Notes: generated from the letters alone by a model not told the origin. Positions 1 to 8,983 are shown, numbered from the stretch's first letter. The stretch is DNA of 63,220 nt from Bacillota bacterium (GCA_023443515.1 JAEZUC010000082.1:1-63220); one strand, 5' to 3'. Made by a program: numbers and translations.

Positions 1-396
1 TGGGTTCTGGGAGCTTTGATTTTATGGGGAATTATTAAGCTTTTCAAAGGACAGGGAAGTTTTAAACAGGTACTGTCAATAACAGGGTATGCCGGTGTAA
101 TTACGGTACTTTCAACTGTGGTACATGTCATTAAAACAAATATCACAGGTGTTTACGACATCTTGAGCTATACCAGTATGGCTGTACTAATGCCTAAGAT
201 GGATGGAAACTTTATTTATGGTATAGCCAAAATTTTGGATGTATTCAGTATATGGCAATATGTAGTAATCGCTATAGGTGTTGCAGCAGTTAGCAAGATG
301 CCGAAAAAGAAGGCGTATTTGATTGTAGCTGCTATATTTATAATTCAAGTGCTGTGGGCAGGGATAACTGAATTTAGGTTGTCAGGATTAATGTAG
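1..396 (+). CDS. Yip1-family multi-pass membrane protein, C-terminal part
   Basis: The frame is open from the left edge, so the start lies outside the window. The visible 131 residues hold about three hydrophobic segments separated by short loops, ending with a TM helix and a short tail. The pattern matches the C-terminal half of Yip1/YIF1-domain proteins, which in Firmicutes often sit beside ABC exporters. It lies 30 bases before an HlyD-type adaptor and is probably co-transcribed with it and the following permease. No molecular function can be assigned; the family call rests on topology and context. Confidence 0.6.
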   Translation, partial: WVLGALILWGIIKLFKGQGSFKQVLSITGYAGVITVLSTVVHVIKTNITGVYDILSYTSMAVLMPKMDGNFIYGIAKILDVFSIWQYVVIAIGVAAVSKMPKKKAYLIVAAIFIIQVLWAGITEFRLSGLM

Positions 397-426
397 AATT
401 TTTTCTTGGGGGACATGGAGGTTAAA

Positions 427-1764
427 ATGAAAAAGAAAATAATTATTGGGGTGAGTCTGGCAGTTGTTATAATAGCACTGATTACTGTCGGTATAGTAAA
501 AAATGCCGGATCAGTCGGTTCAGGAGCTGTTTTTACAGTACAGACCGGTGAAATAAAAAAAGGTGATGTCAGTTCATTTATTTCTGCAAATGGTACAGTT
601 TCAGAAATAGAAAAATCCGAGGTGTACATTGATAATCCGGTTAAAGTAACCAAGCTATATGTAAAGCAGAATGACACGGTTAAAAAGGGACAAAAACTTG
701 CAGATATAGATTTGGATGACCTGAACACTCAGCTTGAGACACAAAAGCTCCAGAAGAAAAGTCAGGAATTGCTATTAAGAAAGGCTATGACAGCTGATAC
801 AACAATCAGTACAGTAAACAATCAGAACGAAATAAAAGTAGCAGAAAATGACGTTGCTTCAAAACAGAGAGCATATGAACAGGCTCTTAAAAACCGTAAT
901 GAGAAAAAGGCTTTATATGATGCTGATGCTATTTCAAAGGTTGAACTTGATAGTGCCGAGAACACGTTAAAAGATGCCGAAGATATGCTGGGTGTTTCAA
1001 AATTAACACTTCAGGCCAAGAAAGATGCCCACAACGAAGCCAGCAAAACAAACAGTAAATCTAAAGCGGCACAGCAAATAGATATTGAAACACAGCGGGT
1101 AGCAATACAAACAACGGAGGTATCAATTAAGGATCTTGAAAACAAGATTCAGAAATACAAGGCTTCAATGTTTAGTACCATGGATGGAATTGTATCTCAG
1201 GTAAATGTTGCAGAAGGTTCATACACTATGGCAGGCCAGCCTGTATTTGTGATAATAAATCCTGACAAGTTGGAAGTAAAGCTTAATATTAATGAGTTTA
1301 ATGCGAAACTTTTGAAGTCGGGACAGGCTGTGGAAATAAGCGGTGATTCTATTCCTGAAACAGAGAAAGTAACAGGTAAGGTTAAAAGTGTAGCTCCCAT
1401 TGCAAAACCAAATACAACAAACACAGGTTCTTCTGAAACGGTTATTCCTGTGGTCATCGGTATTGATATGAATACGCCGTCTATAAAGCCCGGTATCACT
1501 GTAAGTTGTGATATTAAGACTGTGGATATTTCAAATGTCCTTACTGTAGATCTGGATATGCTGGGTCAGGACAAGGATGACAGCAAGTATGTATTTGTAA
1601 TAAGTCCTGACAAAAAGACCATGCAGAAAAAGAAAATTGAGCTTGGCACAACTTCGGATATGAAAGCTGAATTGGTAGGTGGCGGGTTAAAGGAAGGCGA
1701 CCTTGTTGTTATGAATCCGAACCCTGCTTATAAGGACGGAGCCCGTGTTAAAATAAAAGATTGA
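427..1764 (+). CDS. HlyD/MacA-type efflux adaptor (membrane fusion protein)
   Basis: This 445-residue protein starts with a short basic stretch and one signal-anchor helix (residues about 5-25). A biotinyl-lipoyl-like half domain follows (about 45-100), then a long helical coiled-coil hairpin rich in Lys, Gln and Glu (about 105-245), the second lipoyl half (FSTMDGIVSQVNVAEGS) and a beta-barrel region. That order is typical of RND/MacA adaptors. In monoderms such adaptors work with MacB-type ABC permeases to move peptides or lipophilic compounds out of the membrane. The ATG at 427 is preferred because GGAGG lies five bases upstream; in-frame TTG and ATG codons further upstream overlap that site. 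The permease follows 27 bases later. Confidence 0.85.
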   Translation: MKKKIIIGVSLAVVIIALITVGIVKNAGSVGSGAVFTVQTGEIKKGDVSSFISANGTVSEIEKSEVYIDNPVKVTKLYVKQNDTVKKGQKLADIDLDDLNTQLETQKLQKKSQELLLRKAMTADTTISTVNNQNEIKVAENDVASKQRAYEQALKNRNEKKALYDADAISKVELDSAENTLKDAEDMLGVSKLTLQAKKDAHNEASKTNSKSKAAQQIDIETQRVAIQTTEVSIKDLENKIQKYKASMFSTMDGIVSQVNVAEGSYTMAGQPVFVIINPDKLEVKLNINEFNAKLLKSGQAVEISGDSIPETEKVTGKVKSVAPIAKPNTTNTGSSETVIPVVIGIDMNTPSIKPGITVSCDIKTVDISNVLTVDLDMLGQDKDDSKYVFVISPDKKTMQKKKIELGTTSDMKAELVGGGLKEGDLVVMNPNPAYKDGARVKIKD

Positions 1765-1791
1765 TAAACGGGATTGGAGGATAAACAAAAA

Positions 1792-3009
1792 ATGAATATA
1801 ATAGAGAGCTTTAAACAGGCTTTATCCAGTCTTAGATCAAACAAGCTCCGTTCCGTCCTGACGATGATTGGTATTATTATGGGTGTGTTTTCGGTTATAA
1901 CTATCGTAGCAATCGGAAATGCAACCCAAAGCTATGTGGATAGCGAATTTGCTAAAATCGGAGCAAACATATTGATCGTAACTTACAAGACAGACAGCCT
2001 GAGCACAAATGATATGCTGGCTAGCGATGATTTAAAGGCTATAAGCAAAGGTGTTAAGGAGATAAAAAATATCGGAACCAACATTACCAGATCAGGAACC
2101 ATCCGACTTGATAACAAAACAAGAAATGCAAGTATAAATGGTATATCATCTCAGTATAAGGATATTGTACCTGTTGATATGGCTCAGGGCAGAATGATAA
2201 ATGAGATTGATAACTCTACAAGATCAAATGTAGTTGTAATCGATGAAGAATTTGCAAAAGCCAATTTCGGAAAGCAAAATCCCATCGGTCAGAAACTAAA
2301 AGTTACACTTGGCTCAGGAAGTACTTTGGGACTGAGGGTAGTAGGAGTGACAAAAACTGAAGAAACTCCTTTCGGAGGGATGATAGATAATGAAAGCAGA
2401 CCGGTAAACCTTACAATTCCTATGACAACGCTTCAATCATATTATCCTAATTCGGATCAGTTTAACTACATTTATGTTTCTGTAGATGAAACGGATAAGT
2501 CTGCACTGAAAAATATAGCCGACGAAATAATTAAAACCCTTGAAAGTAAGCATGGAAATAAGGATAAATACACAATACAGTTCTATTCTGATTTTCAGGA
2601 CGGCTTGAATACAGTACTAAATGTTATATCCTCAGTACTACTGGTTATAGCTGTAATAACCTTGATTGTAGGAGGTATAGGAATAGTAAATATACTTCTG
2701 GTTTCTGTTACTGAGCGTATAAGGGAGATTGGTGTAAGAAAGGCTTTGGGTGCCAGAAAACGAGATATAGTAATACAGTTTATAACCGAGTCTATTATAC
2801 TTACCGGAATAAGTGGCGTAATCGGCATTATTTTAGGTATTTTAGGTGGATTTATAATTTCATCACTTGTAAAAATCCCACCTGTAATAAATATACAGGT
2901 AATTGTACTTGCTTTTCTGGGGTCTATAGCACTGGGACTGTTGTTTGGCGTTTATCCCGCAAAACGGGCGGCAGATCTTGATCCTATAGAATCACTGAGA
3001 TACGAATAA
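1792..3009 (+). CDS. MacB/FtsX-type ABC transporter permease
   Basis: The 405-residue protein has one N-terminal TM helix (about residues 22-45), a roughly 220-residue extracytoplasmic MacB periplasmic-core domain, then three C-terminal helices of the FtsX fold. The cytoplasmic loop VSVTERIREIGVRKALGARK is the FtsX signature. The family couples ATP hydrolysis to mechanotransmission or export of peptides and antibiotics. The ATPase partner is not between adaptor and permease and must lie upstream of the window or elsewhere. GGAGG precedes the ATG by 11 bases. A hairpin terminator follows directly. The substrate cannot be inferred. Confidence 0.87.
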   Translation: MNIIESFKQALSSLRSNKLRSVLTMIGIIMGVFSVITIVAIGNATQSYVDSEFAKIGANILIVTYKTDSLSTNDMLASDDLKAISKGVKEIKNIGTNITRSGTIRLDNKTRNASINGISSQYKDIVPVDMAQGRMINEIDNSTRSNVVVIDEEFAKANFGKQNPIGQKLKVTLGSGSTLGLRVVGVTKTEETPFGGMIDNESRPVNLTIPMTTLQSYYPNSDQFNYIYVSVDETDKSALKNIADEIIKTLESKHGNKDKYTIQFYSDFQDGLNTVLNVISSVLLVIAVITLIVGGIGIVNILLVSVTERIREIGVRKALGARKRDIVIQFITESIILTGISGVIGIILGILGGFIISSLVKIPPVINIQVIVLAFLGSIALGLLFGVYPAKRAADLDPIESLRYE

Positions 3010-3022
3010 TAAGTACTTACTT

Positions 3023-3060
3023 TTAAGCGGCCAGCCTATTTAAAGAGTTTGGCCGCTTAA
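3023..3060. terminator. Bidirectional hairpin terminator
   Basis: An 11-bp perfect stem (TTAAGCGGCCA / TGGCCGCTTAA) with a 16-base loop is followed by AATTTTAT. It lies between two convergent genes, the permease (+) and the small membrane protein (-), and can serve both. Confidence 0.8.
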
Positions 3061-3077
3061 AATTTTATACGCCTGCT

Positions 3078-3254
3078 TTACACCCTTTTGCACATAGAGA
3101 CCAGTGTTCCCGATACCATACCTATTAGAAAAGCTCCTCCCACTATTCCTAAAGCCATCGTAGTAGAAAGTGAAAAATCAGTGTCCTCAGATGTATCAGG
3201 TAGTTGCTGGCATTTTTTTGTTGTTCTTGCATATTTTCTGTTTCGTCCGTTCAC
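3078..3254 (-). CDS. Small single-pass membrane protein, 58 residues (below usual ORF cut-off)
   Basis: On the minus strand a GTG start is preceded by a strong GGGAGGG site with a six-base spacer and opens a 58-codon frame. The product begins with a basic segment (MNGRNRKYARTTKK), has an acidic linker (DTSEDTD) and ends in one hydrophobic helix, TTMALGIVGGAFLIGMVSG, plus a short basic tail. This basic-acidic-TM layout and the ideal ribosome site make it a credible small membrane protein. The stop is close to a shared terminator. The + strand frame over the same bases lacks a ribosome site and looks like its shadow. Function is unknown. Confidence 0.7.
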   Translation of the reverse strand: MNGRNRKYARTTKKCQQLPDTSEDTDFSLSTTMALGIVGGAFLIGMVSGTLVSMCKRV

Positions 3255-3425
3255 CTATAACCCTCCCTTATATATAAAAACTTTTTTTAATCAGTTCTAT
3301 TATTTGCATTTATAACATATTTAATTACTTAATAAACTTTTCTAGATTGAATATATACTAAAAATTTTATTATACTATATAATGATAAGTAAAAATTCTA
3401 TATTTTGTAATTAAAGGAGGTATTT

Positions 3426-4727
3426 ATGACCGTTACCCATGTTGAGGAAAAGCTATACAGGTTGTTCGAAAAAAACGGAATCGCGGTTTACAACATTAAT
3501 TCAAACAGATTTAAAACAAATACAATCAACATATTCTTTCAGGATAATTTGAACAAGGATACGGTTGCATTAAATGCACTTTTTCCTTCGGTATTGAGAA
3601 GAGGCTGCAAGGGGCTTCCTACTATAAAAGATATAAATTTATATCTGGAAAAACTGTATGGTGCGGTGTTTGACTGCGGTATAGTAAAAAAAGGCGAACG
3701 GCAGATAATACATTTTTACTTTGAATATGTTTCAGATAAGTATACCAGTGACAATCAAAGGAATTTTGAAAAGGCATTTGAATTTCTTATGAATATCATC
3801 TTTAGGCCTGAATTAGAGGATGGTACTTTTAATGAACAGTATGTAGAGCAGGAAAAGAACAATCTTAAAATGATTGTTGAAGGCAGAACAAATGACAAGA
3901 TTCAGTACAGCATGGAAAGATGCTATGAGCTTATGTGCATGGATGAACCCTTTGGCCTGTATGAATACGGAACAGTAGAACAAATAAATGAAATAAGCAA
4001 TGACAAGCTTTATGACCATTATAAGAAAAAAATATCGTCACTCCCTGCAGATATCTTTATAACCGGAGAAATCAATGAAAAAGATGTAGCTTTTATAAAA
4101 GAAAAGCTGTCCCTGGTGGAAAGAAGTACACCACAAAAACTGAATTCCAGTATTATACTTAAATGTGTTAAAGATGTAAGGGAATATGAAGACAAAATGG
4201 ACGTTAATCAAGCGAAGTTGTGTATGGGTTTCAGGACACATGTACAGCCTGCTGATAATGATTATTATGCATTGATGGTCTTTAACGGTTTATTGGGAGG
4301 GGGTATGCATTCAAAGCTTTTTCAGAATGTCAGAGAGAAAGCGGGACTTGCGTACTATGTATATGCAGGGTTGGAAAAGTTTAAGGGTTTGATGGTAATT
4401 GCAAGCGGAATTGATATAAACAATAAAGTTACTGCACAAGAAATAATTATGAAACAGTTGGATGAAATACGTACAGGGAATATAACGGAGTACGAATATG
4501 AAGCAACCTTAAAGTCTATAAAAACCGGAATAATGTCTTTGAAGGACAGTCAGCTTTATGTTGTGGATTTTTATCTTAGCCAACTTATAAACGGTACACA
4601 TGATACTATGGAAACCTTGGCAGATAAAATTAATAGGGTGAAGGTAGACGATATTATCAGGGTAGCAGATAAGGTACAATTGGATACGGTTTATTTCTTG
4701 ACCGGTAAAAAAGAAAGCAGCAAATAA
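3426..4727 (+). CDS. yfmF: M16-family peptidase-like protein YfmF (inactive partner)
   Basis: This 433-residue protein has the two-lobed M16 (pitrilysin/insulinase) fold. The region where the inverted zinc motif HxxEH should lie (around FPSVLRRGCKGLPTIKD) has no such residues, so it is probably a non-catalytic partner. It is followed by a second M16 protein that keeps HFLEH, the usual active/inactive pairing. In Bacillus the corresponding YmfF/YmfH pair has been linked to modification of elongation factor P. AAAGGAGG sits five bases before the ATG. A GxGMHSKLFQNVREKAGLAY-type segment near residue 300 is the conserved C-lobe motif. Confidence 0.85.
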   Translation: MTVTHVEEKLYRLFEKNGIAVYNINSNRFKTNTINIFFQDNLNKDTVALNALFPSVLRRGCKGLPTIKDINLYLEKLYGAVFDCGIVKKGERQIIHFYFEYVSDKYTSDNQRNFEKAFEFLMNIIFRPELEDGTFNEQYVEQEKNNLKMIVEGRTNDKIQYSMERCYELMCMDEPFGLYEYGTVEQINEISNDKLYDHYKKKISSLPADIFITGEINEKDVAFIKEKLSLVERSTPQKLNSSIILKCVKDVREYEDKMDVNQAKLCMGFRTHVQPADNDYYALMVFNGLLGGGMHSKLFQNVREKAGLAYYVYAGLEKFKGLMVIASGIDINNKVTAQEIIMKQLDEIRTGNITEYEYEATLKSIKTGIMSLKDSQLYVVDFYLSQLINGTHDTMETLADKINRVKVDDIIRVADKVQLDTVYFLTGKKESSK

Positions 4728-4754
4728 AAAAGCTATGGGAAAATGGAGGACCTT

Positions 4755-6038
4755 ATGAATTTTGATACCATTGAATATAAAAAGTACAAAGAATTATTTT
4801 ACCGTTATGAACATCCCAGTGGTTTGAATTGTATAGTAATTCCCAAAAAAGGATATTACAAAAAGTATGCCACATTTTCTACCCAGTACGGTTCTGTTGA
4901 CAATGAATTCGTCATACCCGGGGAAGCCGAACCTACAAAGGTTCCGGATGGAATAGCCCATTTTCTCGAGCACAAGCTGTTTGAACAAAAAGACGGCAGT
5001 GTTATGGATAAGTTTGCTTCCTTAGGCTCAAAACCAAATGCTTTTACAAGCTTCAATCAAACAGTATATCTTTTTTCATGCACTGATTTGTTCAATGAGA
5101 ATTTCAAGCTGTTATTAAACTTTGTTCAAAATCCCTATATAACCGATGAAAGTGTAGAACGGGAAAAGAAGATAATAGGTCAGGAAATCAATATGTATCG
5201 TGACGATCCAGGATGGCGGGTAAACTTCAATCTCCTGAAGGCAATGTATAAACACCATCCTGTAAGGTATGATATAGCAGGCACTATTGACAGTATAAGT
5301 GAAATTACAAAGGAAACCTTGTACAAGTGCTACAATACCTTCTACCATCCATCCAACATGATAATAACAGTGGTTGGTGACGTTGATCACATTAAGGTCT
5401 TTGAACAGGTTGAAAATTGCATACAGACATCGGAAAAAGCCCCCGAAATCAAAAGAATCTTTCCGAAGGAAAGCACTGATATTAACAAAAGTTATATAGA
5501 ACAAAATATGCCTGTATCAACGCCATTATTTTATATAGGATTTAAGGACAGTAATTTTGATTTAGAAAGTTCTGAAATTTTGAGGTATGAGATTGCCGTT
5601 AAACTTCTTTTGTCAATGATTATGGGAAAAAGTTCAAAACTATACGAAGAGCTGTATGACAAGGGACTTATTAACTCCAGCTTTGAAATGGATTTTTCCT
5701 TAGAGAAAAGCTATGCTTATTCAATGCTTGGGGGAGAATCTGTAAATCCTGAACAGGTTCAGGAAAGTATTATAAAGGAAATTAAGTTACTAAAAAAGCA
5801 AGGTCTTGACCAAGAGGCGTTTAACAGACTTATTAAAGCTTCTATGGGAAGATTCATTAGACAGCTTAACTCCCTTGAAGCTATATCCAGGTCATTTATA
5901 AATTTATATTTCAAGGGTGTTACAATGTTTGATTATTTGGATGTTTATGATAAAATGAAGTTTGATTATATCACAGATGTTTTTGAAAGTCACTTTGATA
6001 TTAATCGCATGGCATTATCTGTTATTAAGAAGAAATAA
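4755..6038 (+). CDS. yfmH: M16-family zinc metallopeptidase YfmH (active partner)
   Basis: The 427-residue protein carries HFLEH at residues 69-73, the inverted HxxEH zinc motif of M16 peptidases, with a downstream glutamate-rich segment (VEREKKIIGQEI, about residue 135) supplying the third ligand. Two half-domains follow the family pattern and the length matches. GGAGGA lies four bases before the ATG at 4755; an upstream in-frame ATG at 4743 overlaps that ribosome site and is less likely. It is transcribed with the preceding inactive homologue and with lgt just downstream, and is predicted to be cytoplasmic since no signal peptide is visible. Confidence 0.87.
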   Translation: MNFDTIEYKKYKELFYRYEHPSGLNCIVIPKKGYYKKYATFSTQYGSVDNEFVIPGEAEPTKVPDGIAHFLEHKLFEQKDGSVMDKFASLGSKPNAFTSFNQTVYLFSCTDLFNENFKLLLNFVQNPYITDESVEREKKIIGQEINMYRDDPGWRVNFNLLKAMYKHHPVRYDIAGTIDSISEITKETLYKCYNTFYHPSNMIITVVGDVDHIKVFEQVENCIQTSEKAPEIKRIFPKESTDINKSYIEQNMPVSTPLFYIGFKDSNFDLESSEILRYEIAVKLLLSMIMGKSSKLYEELYDKGLINSSFEMDFSLEKSYAYSMLGGESVNPEQVQESIIKEIKLLKKQGLDQEAFNRLIKASMGRFIRQLNSLEAISRSFINLYFKGVTMFDYLDVYDKMKFDYITDVFESHFDINRMALSVIKKK

Positions 6039-6062
6039 AAAGTGGTAGTGTGGAGGTTATAA

Positions 6063-7133
6063 ATGGATAGTACATTAGTCAGATTTCCTGAACTTGGTTG
6101 GAGTTTTGATGTACCAAGGGTTGCTTTTAGCATTTTCGGTAATCCTATATACTGGTATGGTATTATTATAGCGGCAGCCTTTTTGGTATGTGTATTGTGG
6201 GCAATGAAGGATTCCAGAAAATATGATCTTATTCCGGATACGATAATAGACCTTATGCTGTTTGCAGCCCCGGCAGCTATAATTTGTGCAAGATTATACT
6301 TTGTTGCTTTCAGTTGGTCTGATTACGCCAGCAATCCCATTGATATTCTGAATCTCAGAAAAGGTGGCTTGGCTGTTTATGGAGGAATAATAGGAGCTAT
6401 TATAACAGCCTATTTTGTTGCAAGATATAAAAAAATTCCTACAATGAAGCTTTTTGATTTTGCAATACCCTATGTGGCTTTAGGACAAGCGATTGGACGT
6501 TGGGGAAATTTTTTCAACCAGGAGGCTTTTGGTACAAATACAAGTCTTCCCTGGGGAATGACCAGCCCTACAATAACGTCATATTTGACAAATAGAGCCG
6601 ATTCAATTCAGGAAACGGTTGGAATAACAGTAAATCCGGAGCTGCCCGTTCATCCTACTTTTTTATATGAAAGCATATGGAATCTGGCAATTTTTGCATT
6701 TCTTATGTGGATGCGTAAAAGAAAAAAATTCAGCGGTGAAATATTCTGCCTGTATTTTATTACCTATAGTATCGGAAGAGCATTTATAGAAGGTCTTAGA
6801 ACAGATAGTCTGATGCTTGGAAATTTGAGGGTATCCCAGTTCTTGTCTATTATATTGATAATTGTTTTCAGTATACTGGTAGTAGTACTTAGAAACAGAG
6901 CAAAAAATGCAGTTTACGAAGAAGTCGAATCTGGACAAAGTGCATATGCAAATGTTCTTAAATATATGGAAGAAGAACAAGTAGCTGAAAGTAACGAACA
7001 TAGCACTAAGGAATTGAAGGAAGAAGATAATGCACAGGAAGTTCATAAAGAATCTGACGAAAGTATAATTGAGCAACCTGATAGTAGTGAAAAAATCCAA
7101 GAAGAAGATAAAAAGATGACAGACATCCAGTAA
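6063..7133 (+). CDS. lgt: Prolipoprotein diacylglyceryl transferase
   Basis: Lgt transfers diacylglycerol from phosphatidylglycerol to the lipobox cysteine of prolipoproteins at the outer face of the membrane. The signature GRWGNFFNQEAFG (from residue 145) is intact, as is the downstream HPTFLYES segment, and about seven TM helices are visible up to residue 280. The protein is 356 residues, longer than the usual 270-290. The extra part is a hydrophilic tail of about 75 residues, very rich in Glu, Asp and Lys, after the last helix. It is in one operon with the M16 pair and the rodA-like gene. Confidence 0.95.
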   Translation: MDSTLVRFPELGWSFDVPRVAFSIFGNPIYWYGIIIAAAFLVCVLWAMKDSRKYDLIPDTIIDLMLFAAPAAIICARLYFVAFSWSDYASNPIDILNLRKGGLAVYGGIIGAIITAYFVARYKKIPTMKLFDFAIPYVALGQAIGRWGNFFNQEAFGTNTSLPWGMTSPTITSYLTNRADSIQETVGITVNPELPVHPTFLYESIWNLAIFAFLMWMRKRKKFSGEIFCLYFITYSIGRAFIEGLRTDSLMLGNLRVSQFLSIILIIVFSILVVVLRNRAKNAVYEEVESGQSAYANVLKYMEEEQVAESNEHSTKELKEEDNAQEVHKESDESIIEQPDSSEKIQEEDKKMTDIQ

Positions 7134-7151
7134 TTTAGGAAAAGGTGAAAA

Positions 7152-8273
7152 ATGTATTTCGTTGAAAAGTCGCAAACATCAAATCCTTATAAGAGATTTG
7201 ACTACATGTTGTTTATATCCGTTCTGGCCTTATCAGCAGTGGGGATTATTGTCCTCAGCAGTGCAGTAAGAACCAGACCGGGTATTCTGAAGTCTCAGAT
7301 ACTTGCTATGATAATGGGTATTGCACTATGCCTTATCTTGAGCATAATAGATTATAAGGATTTAAAAGTTCTAAGTTTGTTTATATTTTTTGGGGCAATG
7401 TCTTTAATGGTACTTGTTTTGTTTATCGGTCATGGTGAGGATCTGGGAAATAAAAACTGGATAAAAATAGCCGGATTCAGCATACAGCCTTCAGAATATG
7501 CCAAGATTGCCTATATTATTCTGGCCGCGGTCTTTCTGGAAAGAATTAAGGACAGTACTGAAAAAAACAAATCGGATATTATTAAATTCATAGTATACTC
7601 CGGAGTAGCCGTAGGTTTTGTGCTTTTGCAAAGAGACTTGGGAACAGCTCTTGTATTTGGATTTATATTTCTTATATTTATTTACATTGTTGGCATTCCT
7701 TACAGATATATATTCATCCTGGGTGGAGGGTTACTGCTTTCATTGCCTTTCATATGGGTTTATGTTCTCAATGGAAATAGAAGGGAGAGAATTCTTACTT
7801 TTATTTCTCCTGACAGAGACCCCCAGGGAGCAGGTTATAATGTAATTCAATCCAAGATTGCGGTGGGCTCGGGACAGTTGTTCGGACAAGGCTACGGAAG
7901 CGGGTTGCAAACCCAAAGCAGGAATGTACCGGTAAACGAGTCTGACTTCATTTTCTCAGTGGTTGGAGAAGAATTTGGGTTCATTGGTGGTATTATAATT
8001 ATTCTATTAGGTTTGATAATTCTTTTAAGATGCATTTATATAGCAAAAAATGCCAGTGATTCCTATGGCTCATTTCTAGCAATAGGTGTAACGGGTATGA
8101 TGGCCTTCAATTTTATAGAAAATATCGGAATGAGTATTGGTCTGCTTCCTGTAACAGGTCTGCCGCTTCCTTTTGTAAGTGCGGGAGGAACTGCAGTACT
8201 GGCCAATTATATAGCTATAGGAATTGTATTGAGTGTTTCATCCAGACGGAAAAAAGTACTGTTTAGTACTTAG
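7152..8273 (+). CDS. rodA: SEDS-family peptidoglycan glycosyltransferase, RodA type
   Basis: The 373-residue integral membrane protein has about ten TM helices and the SEDS hallmarks: WIKIAGFSIQPSEYAK near residue 115 and a loop with NESDFIFSVVGEEFGFIGG near residue 265, which contains the conserved catalytic aspartate. SEDS proteins polymerise lipid II together with a class B PBP. A second SEDS gene lies in the murein cluster beside spoVD, so this copy is more likely the elongation (RodA) version. It is the last gene before a strong terminator. Assignment to RodA rather than FtsW rests on context and is moderately sure. Confidence 0.85.
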   Translation: MYFVEKSQTSNPYKRFDYMLFISVLALSAVGIIVLSSAVRTRPGILKSQILAMIMGIALCLILSIIDYKDLKVLSLFIFFGAMSLMVLVLFIGHGEDLGNKNWIKIAGFSIQPSEYAKIAYIILAAVFLERIKDSTEKNKSDIIKFIVYSGVAVGFVLLQRDLGTALVFGFIFLIFIYIVGIPYRYIFILGGGLLLSLPFIWVYVLNGNRRERILTFISPDRDPQGAGYNVIQSKIAVGSGQLFGQGYGSGLQTQSRNVPVNESDFIFSVVGEEFGFIGGIIIILLGLIILLRCIYIAKNASDSYGSFLAIGVTGMMAFNFIENIGMSIGLLPVTGLPLPFVSAGGTAVLANYIAIGIVLSVSSRRKKVLFST

Positions 8274-8328
8274 GGGATACATTACTTAAATACAAGGGTA
8301 GACTAACTATGCTTGGGAAATAAACAGA

Positions 8329-8360
8329 CTTTCAGGCACTTTAATGTAAAAGCCTGAAAG
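8329..8360 (+). repeat. Hairpin upstream of the terminator
   Basis: A 9-bp perfect inverted repeat (CTTTCAGGC / GCCTGAAAG) with a 14-base loop and no T-tract. It lies 20 bases before the true terminator, so may protect the 3' end of the upstream message or be a cryptic pause site. Confidence 0.5.
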
Positions 8361-8379
8361 CTAGTACTTCTGGCCTATA

Positions 8380-8416
8380 AAAGGCAGGATTAGCATCCTG
8401 TCTTTTATTTTTTTTA
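8380..8416 (+). terminator. Rho-independent terminator after the lgt-rodA operon
   Basis: The stem AAAGGCAGGAT / ATCCTGTCTTT has one G-T pair and a TAGC tetraloop, followed by a T-rich run. It isolates the upstream operon from the mraZ promoter. Confidence 0.88.
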
Positions 8417-8436
8417 TCCCAATTAGGTGAAATATA

Positions 8437-8465
8437 TTGATAATTTTTAATTTTTGCAATAAAAT
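8437..8465 (+). promoter_or_regulatory. Predicted sigma-A promoter of the mraZ/dcw cluster
   Basis: TTGATA and TAAAAT are separated by 17 bases. The expected transcription start is near 8472, just before the MraZ repeats, so bound MraZ would block early elongation or promoter clearance. Confidence 0.6.
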
Positions 8466-8474
8466 ATCTATATA

Positions 8475-8519
8475 AGTGGTGGGAAGTGGTGAGAAGTGGA
8501 GGGAACTTATCGGATGTGG
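8475..8519 (+). promoter_or_regulatory. MraZ operator: 10-bp-period GTGG repeats
   Basis: Three direct repeats of AGTGG(T/A)G(G/A)GA occur head to tail at 8475, 8485 and 8495. A fourth GTGG is at 8516, in the same 10-base phase after one skipped turn. MraZ boxes in other bacteria are direct TGGG-type repeats on one DNA face between the promoter and mraZ. The position directly upstream of mraZ fits autoregulation. Confidence 0.85.
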
Positions 8520-8529
8520 GGTGTAAAAA

Positions 8530-8961
8530 TTGTTCTATGGTGAATACCAACATACAATTGACCCTAAAGGTAGAGCTATAGTACCTTCAAAGTTCCGTGA
8601 AGGGTTGGGTGAAAAGTTCATCCTGACCAAGGGGCTTGACGGATGCTTGTTTGCGTACTCATCCGAAGAGTGGACAAGCTTGGAAAACAAGCTTAAATCC
8701 TTGCCATTTACCGATAAGGATGTCCGGGCATTTATAAGATTTTTCTTTTCAGGTGCAACCGAATGTGAAGTCGATAAGCAGGGAAGGATATTAATACCAC
8801 AAAATCTGCGTGAATATGCCACTCTTGAAAAGGACATATATATAATCGGTGTGTCTTCAAGAGTAGAAATATGGAACAAGGTGGCTTGGGAAGCGTACAA
8901 CAGCGACGACAACATCAGTGCGGATAAAATTGCGGAAAAGATGGCATTACTTGGTATATAA
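8530..8961 (+). CDS. mraZ: Transcriptional regulator MraZ
   Basis: MraZ is an AbrB-like ring-forming DNA-binding protein that represses its own dcw cluster. The N-terminus MFYGEYQHTIDPKGR and a second half-repeat, ECEVDKQGRILIPQNLR, give the two DXXGR motifs that form the DNA-binding surface. At 143 residues it is of family length. The start is TTG; the conserved N-terminus begins exactly there, and GGGGTG lies six bases upstream. It is the first gene of the cluster and is preceded by its operator repeats. Confidence 0.95.
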   Translation: MFYGEYQHTIDPKGRAIVPSKFREGLGEKFILTKGLDGCLFAYSSEEWTSLENKLKSLPFTDKDVRAFIRFFFSGATECEVDKQGRILIPQNLREYATLEKDIYIIGVSSRVEIWNKVAWEAYNSDDNISADKIAEKMALLGI

Positions 8962-8983
8962 CCGAAAAACTTTGAGGTGAACA

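Noticed and set aside
3088..3315. + strand frame of 75 codons
   Set aside because: No ribosome site and no domain-like pattern; it lies opposite the better supported 58-residue minus-strand gene.
8341..8553. Minus-strand frame over the mraZ promoter region
   Set aside because: Covers the terminator, promoter and MraZ repeats; better explained as regulatory DNA.
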